From: Myxococcales bacterium
GTDB lineage: Bacteria > Myxococcota_A > Bradymonadia > UBA7976 > UBA1532
Reading direction: 5' to 3'
DNA: 64,000 bases
NCBI GenBank assembly: GCA_020633555.1
Contig: JACKDL010000001.1
Location: 434,001 to 498,000, forward strand
In this document: piece by piece, positions 58,866 to 64,000 of the stretch
How positions within the stretch are numbered: the first letter of the stretch is position 1
Layout: each line of letters opens with the position of its first letter
Notes under the pieces: model-generated
What the model saw: only the letters and a program-made list of their open reading frames with translations
What the model was told of the DNA's origin: nothing
Databases searched by the model: none
Program-made: the position numbers and the translations under genes

Positions 58866-61475
58866 GTGCGCAACACCCACACCCACCACCCACTCTGGGG
58901 CACCGCCGCGCTGGTGGCGCTGTGCCTCGCCCCACCACCTGCTGACGCCCGCGACGCGCCGGGGCGCGCCGACGCGCGCCTGACGCCTGCCGTCGAGCGC
59001 GCGCTGGCCGATCCGAGCCCCCAGGCGCTGCGGACCCTGCGCAAGCAGGGCATCCCGCGCGCCCGGGACCAGGCCATGGTGGCGCTGGCCCGGGGGATGA
59101 CGGCGTACCGCAAGGGCCGCTGGGCCACGGCGGCCCAGGCGCTGCGGCAGGCCGCCGACGCGGCACACCTGGCCAACCAGGACATGGCGCAGTTCTTCCT
59201 GGGGGAGTGCCACTTCCACCAGGGCCAGTACGCCAGCGCGGGACGGCAGTACCGCGAGCTGCTGAAGCAGCACCCGCACTCCGAGTGGCGCCACCGGGCC
59301 CGGCTGCGGCTGGCCGACGTGGATCTGGCCCGCCCGGAGCGCCGGGCCTTGGGTGTGCGCGCGCTGCAGAAGGCCATCGACCAGTACCCCGAGTACCCGC
59401 ACCCCGCAGCCGCGCGGCTGGCCCTGGGTGAGGCCGAGCTGGCCCGGGGGCAACGCAAGGCGGCGGCCGCGGCGTTCCAGGAGCTGGTGCACTGGTCGCC
59501 CATGGATCCGCTGGCCGCGGTGGCCCAGCGCCACCTCGAGGCGCTGGCCGCGCTGGGCGTGGCGCCCAAGGCCGAAGCGCCTGCCGACACGCTGGCCCGC
59601 TGCAGCGCGCTGCGCCGCCGCAAGGCCTACTCGGCTGCCCTGACGGGCCTGCAGCGGCTGTTGACCCGACCCGACGCCGACGGCGCCATCCGCCGAGCGG
59701 CCCGCTACCAGATCGGGCGCACGCTCTTCATGATGGAGCTGTTCCCCGAGGCCCACGACACCTTCGCCGCGGTGGAGCGCACGGCCGGCTCGGGGAGCTG
59801 GCGCCGCCGCGCCCAGCGGTGGCGCGCCTACACCCTGGAGCGCATGGGCCGCTTCGAGGAGGCCGCCCAGAACCTGCTGGCCTCGCAGGGGGATCCCGAG
59901 AAGCCCAGCGCCGAGACCACCTCGAAGATCGCCTGGCTGTACTTCAACGGGGCCCAGTACGCCAAGGCGGCGGCGTGGTTCGACAAGCTGGCGCAGCGGG
60001 GCGGTCGCTGGGCGGGGGAGACGCGCTTCTGGCGGGTGTGGATGGCCTACCGCATGGGGCAGTTCTCGGCGGCGCTCAGCGGCTTCAAGGCCTTGCAGGC
60101 GCGCAGCCGCTCGCGGCCCGAGCGCTACGGCTACTGGGTGGGCCGCACGCTGGCCAACCTGGGCGAGATCGACGCCGCGGCCGACACCTGGCGGGGGATC
60201 ATCGCCTCGGCGCCCCTGTCGTACTACGCCTACCAGGCGCGGGCCCGGCTGCTCGAGCTGGGCCAGCCGGTGGATCCCGAGCCCGACGCGGTGGCTGATC
60301 CCGAGGCCGACGACGTGGATGCGGGCGGCGGGCAGGGGGGCGACAGCGCCTGTGACAGTGACGAGGGCTGCGACAGCGCTCCGGTGGCCGAGGCAAGTGA
60401 GGCTCCGGCCACGGGCGAGGGTGAGCCGGAAGCCGGGGAGCGCGCCGAAGACGGGGGGGACGGCCTTCCGGGTGCCCCCGCCGCCCCCGCCGGCCGCACC
60501 GAGCTCGACGCGCTGGCGCGTCTGGCCGAGGCCTACGGCGAGGCCCTGCCCGGCCTGGTGGCCGCCTACGAGCTGGCCGCCTTGGGCGAGCTGCCCCAGG
60601 CCGCGCTCCGGCTGCGAGCGGTGCGCGACGAGTGGTTGGCCTACCGCCGCGCCAGCCGCGGCAAGCGGCGCCACTGGGCCTACGTGCACTCGCCCTTCGT
60701 CGACTACCGCAAGGACCGCGAGGTCGTGATGTGGGGGGTGGAACGCAAGGCCGAGACCGGCCGCCCTCTGACCAAGGCCCGGCGGGCGGTGTTCCAGAAG
60801 CCCATTGGTCAGGAACGCTGGGCGCTGTTCACGCAGGCGTTCATGGACGTGGGGGATCACCACTACGTGCGTCGCCACATCGGGCGGAAGAACCGCGGGC
60901 TGGTCACGCCCCCCGAGAACCCCGCCAACAACCCCAACTGGCGCCGCTGGTACCCGCTGGCTTTCGAGGGCACCGTGCGCCACCAGGCGGCGGCCCACGG
61001 CCTGGAGCCGGCGTTCATCTGGGCGCTCATGAACGTGGAGTCCAGCTACAACCCCTGGGCCATCAGCCGGGTGGGCGCCCGCGGGCTCATGCAGGTCATG
61101 CCCCACACCGGCGAGCTGGTGGCCGAGCGCATGGGGCGGGGGAACTTCGGCACGGCCCTGCTCATCGAGCCCGAGGTGGCCATCGAGCAGGCTGCCTGGT
61201 ACTTCGAGCAGCTCCTCACGAAGTTCCAGGGCCAGCTCCCGCTGGCCATCGCGGGCTACAACGCGGGGCCCCACCGGGTGGCGTCGTGGCTGGTGAACAA
61301 GGGTCACCTGCCCATGGACGAGTTCATCGAGGAAATCCCGTACACCGAGGCGCGGGAGTACGCGAAGAAGGTGCTGCGCTACCTGGCGCTGTACCGCCGG
61401 ATCTACGAGGGCGACGCCCGGCTGAAGGTCAGCCAGATCATCGACCCCGACTTCAGGGACAACATCAACTTCTGA
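58866..61475 (+). CDS. Soluble lytic transglycosylase with TPR region (Slt-type)
   Basis: 869 residues, GTG start; signal peptide about 1-28. Periplasmic enzyme that cleaves murein glycan strands with 1,6-anhydro product formation. Residues about 60-470 are superhelical TPR-like repeats; about 475-540 is a low-complexity acidic linker; the C-terminal domain (about 690-860) is the SLT goose-lysozyme-like fold with the catalytic Glu725 in MNVESSYNPWA, the GARGLMQVMPHTG motif and IAGYNAGPHRV. Start codon is only one base after a GGGG run, so the exact start is uncertain. Confidence 0.92.
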   Translation: MRNTHTHHPLWGTAALVALCLAPPPADARDAPGRADARLTPAVERALADPSPQALRTLRKQGIPRARDQAMVALARGMTAYRKGRWATAAQALRQAADAAHLANQDMAQFFLGECHFHQGQYASAGRQYRELLKQHPHSEWRHRARLRLADVDLARPERRALGVRALQKAIDQYPEYPHPAAARLALGEAELARGQRKAAAAAFQELVHWSPMDPLAAVAQRHLEALAALGVAPKAEAPADTLARCSALRRRKAYSAALTGLQRLLTRPDADGAIRRAARYQIGRTLFMMELFPEAHDTFAAVERTAGSGSWRRRAQRWRAYTLERMGRFEEAAQNLLASQGDPEKPSAETTSKIAWLYFNGAQYAKAAAWFDKLAQRGGRWAGETRFWRVWMAYRMGQFSAALSGFKALQARSRSRPERYGYWVGRTLANLGEIDAAADTWRGIIASAPLSYYAYQARARLLELGQPVDPEPDAVADPEADDVDAGGGQGGDSACDSDEGCDSAPVAEASEAPATGEGEPEAGERAEDGGDGLPGAPAAPAGRTELDALARLAEAYGEALPGLVAAYELAALGELPQAALRLRAVRDEWLAYRRASRGKRRHWAYVHSPFVDYRKDREVVMWGVERKAETGRPLTKARRAVFQKPIGQERWALFTQAFMDVGDHHYVRRHIGRKNRGLVTPPENPANNPNWRRWYPLAFEGTVRHQAAAHGLEPAFIWALMNVESSYNPWAISRVGARGLMQVMPHTGELVAERMGRGNFGTALLIEPEVAIEQAAWYFEQLLTKFQGQLPLAIAGYNAGPHRVASWLVNKGHLPMDEFIEEIPYTEAREYAKKVLRYLALYRRIYEGDARLKVSQIIDPDFRDNINF

Positions 61476-61484
61476 GTGGAAACC

Positions 61485-61500
61485 GCCTGATTCATCAGGC
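61485..61500. other. Inverted repeat between convergent slt and gspN genes
   Basis: GCCTGA-TTCA-TCAGGC, 6-bp stem, in the 63-bp convergent gap 61476-61538. No T run on either strand, so a terminator role is doubtful. Confidence 0.3.
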
Positions 61501-61538
61501 AAAGGCGGCGCACCACGGAGGGGGCGCCCGGGGAAGGA

Positions 61539-63296
61539 CTACTCGCCCTCGGGCTCGCCTTCACCCTCGGGCTTCTCGCCCTCTTCGCCCTCACCCTCGG
61601 GCTTCTCTTCCTCGCCCTCGGGCTTCTCGCCGTCGCCTTCAGCCTCCGGCTTCTCGCCTTCAGTGGGCTCGACCTCGGCCTTCTCTTCGGGCTCTTCCTC
61701 GGGCTCGTCGGCCTCTTCCTCGGGCTCGTCCGGCTCGGCGGGCTCCTCGCCAGGCTCGCTCCGGGTGTCGGTCTTGCCGGCGATCATGGGTGCGCGCGGC
61801 TTGCGGGCCGCTACGTTTGTCGTGGCGCGGGGCGTGCGCGAGGCGGTGTTCCCGCGTCGGATGGTGCTCGGCTTCTTGCCCACCGTCGTCTCGTCGTCGT
61901 CATCGTCCGCCTTGCCCTTGCTCACCGACGAGCCCTTGCCCTTGGTGGCGGAGCGCCGCGAGCCCGCCTTGCGGTAGACGCTGGTCTTGGTCAGGCGGGT
62001 CTTCACGTCCTTCAGGCTGCCGGTGACCTGCAGGCCGATGAAGCCCTCGGGATCGGTGGCCCGGCGGATCTTCGGCAGGCCCTTGAGTGCGGTGTTCACG
62101 TCCTTGTTGGTCTTCAGGAACTCCTCCGAGAACTTGAAGCGCAGGTGGGCGCGGGGCCCCCAGGCCTTCAGGCTGTCGGCGAGCTGGATGTGCCCGTCGA
62201 TGTCGCCCTCCAGGTCCTTCCCGGTGAGCTTGAAGTCCTCGAAGGTGGCCTTGCGCTTCTCGAAGCGCAGCCCGCCGCCCACCTGGGCCATGCGGATGCG
62301 CGGCACGTCGAAGAAGCCCATATCGCGGCTGAAGATCTGGCCCGGGCCCAGCAGCGCGTTGACCACCCGCACCGTCAGCGAGCCGGTGATCTTCGAGAGC
62401 TCGGGCTTCTTGCCCTTCAGCGGCACCTCGAGATCCACGTCGCCCTCCAGGGCGCCGATGAGGGCCAGATCCACCTGGGGCTCATCCTTCCCCTGGGGGC
62501 TCTCGTCGATGACGATCTTCTTGCGCTTGGGCGCGAAGGGGAGCTGCTCGATGCTCAGCCCCTCCCAGTCGCCCTTCACCGTCAGGGTCTCGCTGCCCTG
62601 AGCCACCTGCACCGCCAGCCGCCCGCCCATGAGCTCGGCGTCCACCGACGCCTCGACGGCGCCACGCATGAGCTTGAAGGGGGCCACCTTGGCCGACAGC
62701 CGCTCGATGAAGATCGGCACGGCGGCGGGGGGCAGGGGCGGGGGCTCGTCCTCGGCCTTCTTCTCGGCGGCCTTGGCGTCCTTGGGCTTGCTGTCCTTGG
62801 CCTTGGGGGCCTTGGCCACCTTCGCCGGCTTGCCCGCGTCGGCCGCGGCGTCGTCCGCGCCCTCTCCGTCATCGCCGTCAGCCTTGGCGGCGGCCTTCGC
62901 CTTGGTGTCCTTCGCCTTGCCCTTGGGGGCGTCCTCGTCGGCGGCGGCCCCGGTGGCGTCGTCGCCGGTGCTGCCCCCTTCGGCCTCGGCGGCCTCGGCG
63001 GCCTTCTTGGCCTCGCGCCAGGCCTTGCGGGCCTCCTGCGCCCGGGCCAGCGCCTCGCGCTCCTCGGGGGTGGGCATGGGGGTGATGGTGACGCCCCGCA
63101 GCTCCACGCCGCCCAAGCCCGCCACCTTCAGCTCGGTGATGTCGAGCTGCATCTGGTGCTCGTCGGCGGCCTTGCGCACCAGGTACGCCTTGATCTCGTC
63201 CACGGGCAGCGTCAGGTAGACGAAGAAGGCCAGGGCCGCCAACAGGAAGACCGTATAGGCCCCCCAGCGCAGCGCGTTCTTGAGCAAGCGGCCCAT
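61539..63296 (-). CDS. gspN: GspN, type II secretion system protein N, with low-complexity inserts
   Basis: 585 residues, larger than canonical GspN (about 250). One N-terminal membrane helix (about 10-30) then an AsmA-like periplasmic region: ELKVAGLGGVELRGVTITPM (about 56-75), an Ala/Lys/Asp-rich insert (about 100-190), a beta-rich core (about 195-420; VPIFIERLSAKVAPF, FDVPRIRMAQVGGGLRFEK) and a tail (about 440-585) that becomes almost purely Glu, Pro, Gly and Lys. GspN forms part of the inner-membrane platform in some type II systems. It starts on the last base of the gspM stop (TGATG). Confidence 0.85.
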   Translation of the reverse strand: MGRLLKNALRWGAYTVFLLAALAFFVYLTLPVDEIKAYLVRKAADEHQMQLDITELKVAGLGGVELRGVTITPMPTPEEREALARAQEARKAWREAKKAAEAAEAEGGSTGDDATGAAADEDAPKGKAKDTKAKAAAKADGDDGEGADDAAADAGKPAKVAKAPKAKDSKPKDAKAAEKKAEDEPPPLPPAAVPIFIERLSAKVAPFKLMRGAVEASVDAELMGGRLAVQVAQGSETLTVKGDWEGLSIEQLPFAPKRKKIVIDESPQGKDEPQVDLALIGALEGDVDLEVPLKGKKPELSKITGSLTVRVVNALLGPGQIFSRDMGFFDVPRIRMAQVGGGLRFEKRKATFEDFKLTGKDLEGDIDGHIQLADSLKAWGPRAHLRFKFSEEFLKTNKDVNTALKGLPKIRRATDPEGFIGLQVTGSLKDVKTRLTKTSVYRKAGSRRSATKGKGSSVSKGKADDDDDETTVGKKPSTIRRGNTASRTPRATTNVAARKPRAPMIAGKTDTRSEPGEEPAEPDEPEEEADEPEEEPEEKAEVEPTEGEKPEAEGDGEKPEGEEEKPEGEGEEGEKPEGEGEPEGE

Positions 63297-63904
63297 CAGT
63301 TCTCCACCTCTTCGTTGCGGTAGGTGGCCACGGTCATGCGCACCTCACGCAGCACCTGCCGGTCGCTCGACTGGGCGGCGACGTTGAGCTGGGTGACCTT
63401 CACCGGCTCCCGCCGGCCCTCCAGCCGCGACAGGAAGGTCGCGAGCTGCTCCAGGCTGACGCGCCGGATGGTCACCGTCTGGCTGCGCTCCACCAGGTCC
63501 TTCAGGTCCTTGGTGCCGTTGCGCTTCTTGCGCCGACGGTAGTTCTCGGTGAGGACCCGCTTGTTCTCCTTGAAGTCCTCGATCTCGAAGCCGAGCTTGC
63601 CGGCCTCGTCTTCCATGACCTTCACGAGCTTCAGGTCGTTGTCGTCGAGGCGCTTCTTCCAGGCGTCGAGCCGGGCCTTCGCCCGCAGGTACTCGTCCTT
63701 CTGCATTTGTACGTCGGCCAGCGTGGTGCGCATGTTCTCGTTGCGCTGCTCCAGAGTCTGGAGCTTCTTGCCCACCAGCAGCCAGACGAGCACGACGGCG
63801 GTGATGAGCACCGCGGTGCCCAGCCCCCCCACCATCAACTTCTCGCGGGTCGACAGCCGGTCGAAGGCGTCGAAGGCCCGATCGATGACGCTGCGATCTG
63901 CCAT
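63296..63904 (-). CDS. gspM: GspM, type II secretion system protein M
   Basis: 202 residues. One N-terminal transmembrane helix (about 25-43) after REKLMVGG, then a long coiled-coil stretch (LEQRNENMRTTLADVQMQKD) and a ferredoxin-like C-terminal fold (TIRRVSLEQLATFLSRLEGR). GspM pairs with GspL to recruit the GspE ATPase. GAGAAGG lies upstream; 14 bp after the previous gene. Confidence 0.88.
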   Translation of the reverse strand: MADRSVIDRAFDAFDRLSTREKLMVGGLGTAVLITAVVLVWLLVGKKLQTLEQRNENMRTTLADVQMQKDEYLRAKARLDAWKKRLDDNDLKLVKVMEDEAGKLGFEIEDFKENKRVLTENYRRRKKRNGTKDLKDLVERSQTVTIRRVSLEQLATFLSRLEGRREPVKVTQLNVAAQSSDRQVLREVRMTVATYRNEEVEN

Positions 63905-63918
63905 GGTCTACCTTCTCC

Positions 63919-64000
63919 TCAGCCGCAGCTCGAGCTGGCGGAGATCCGGAACTTGGTCCGGTCATCCACCGACTTCTCGACCCGCTCCTTCTGGACGCGG
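63919..64000 (-). CDS. C-terminal end of the preceding gsp gene (probably gspL)
   Basis: 27 codons including stop enter from the right edge; the visible peptide ends KFRISASSSCG. Too short for domain assignment. The order gspL-gspM-gspN is usual, so GspL is the likeliest, with GspK the alternative. Confidence 0.5.
   Translation of the reverse strand, partial: RVQKERVEKSVDDRTKFRISASSSCG

Overview
The window is about 70% GC, densely coded DNA that fits the chromosome of a Myxococcota (deltaproteobacterial-type) bacterium. The evidence is a MYXO-CTERM-like sorting tail, thrombospondin type 3 and MopE-type Asp-Cys-Asp-Gly repeats, Cys-rich lipoproteins, a kinase-like/FGE-sulfatase fusion, a TatT-associated TRAP transporter and a GspN-containing type II secretion cluster. 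No rRNA, tRNA, CRISPR array, insertion sequence or phage gene was seen, and no gap between genes exceeds 300 bases. The largest gaps are 22482-22746, 14192-14412, 45071-45255, 50379-50554 and 11793-11958. They hold leaders, hairpins and promoters rather than unannotated genes.

Layout. 1-6342 (minus): three consecutive surface Cys-rich proteins, the last cut by the window edge, downstream of uvrA (6406-9261, minus). 9349-14191: mpl for murein peptide recycling, a convergent methyltransferase-TPR gene, a PP2C phosphatase fused to a cyclic-nucleotide-binding domain, and a membrane-anchored concanavalin-like protein. 14234-25333: the conserved transcription/translation block rimP-nusA-ylxR/ylxQ-infB-rbfA-truB, rpsO, pnp, dut, with an apparent leader terminator, an rpsO promoter and structured leaders before rpsO and pnp. 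25392-27974: a predicted pseudokinase with a C-terminal FGE-sulfatase domain. 28115-34845: a compact de novo purine operon purB-C-S-Q-L-F, to whose end a hexaheme cytochrome c gene is translationally coupled.

36087-45070: uncharacterised envelope and TPR proteins, including a 1991-residue TPR protein and a gene pair whose start codons overlap head to head. 45256-49895: a TRAP transporter operon tatT-dctP-dctQ-dctM with an enlarged 8-TM DctQ and a DctM carrying a triply repeated acidic tail. 49908-50378 (minus): a coiled-coil protein with a histone H1-like tail. 50555-51589: moaA for molybdenum cofactor. 51619-58859: a System I cytochrome c maturation cluster, ccmE (Cys-type), ccmF, two accessory genes, ccmA, ccmB, ccmC, ccmD-like and a tiny membrane protein. 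CcmG and CcmH are not in the window. 58866-61475: a soluble lytic transglycosylase. 61539-64000 (minus): gspN, gspM and the end of a preceding gsp gene.

The cytochrome maturation cluster presumably serves haemoproteins such as the hexaheme cytochrome at 34842. Most start and function calls rest on motifs read by eye. Promoter, leader and hairpin calls are inferences from sequence only.
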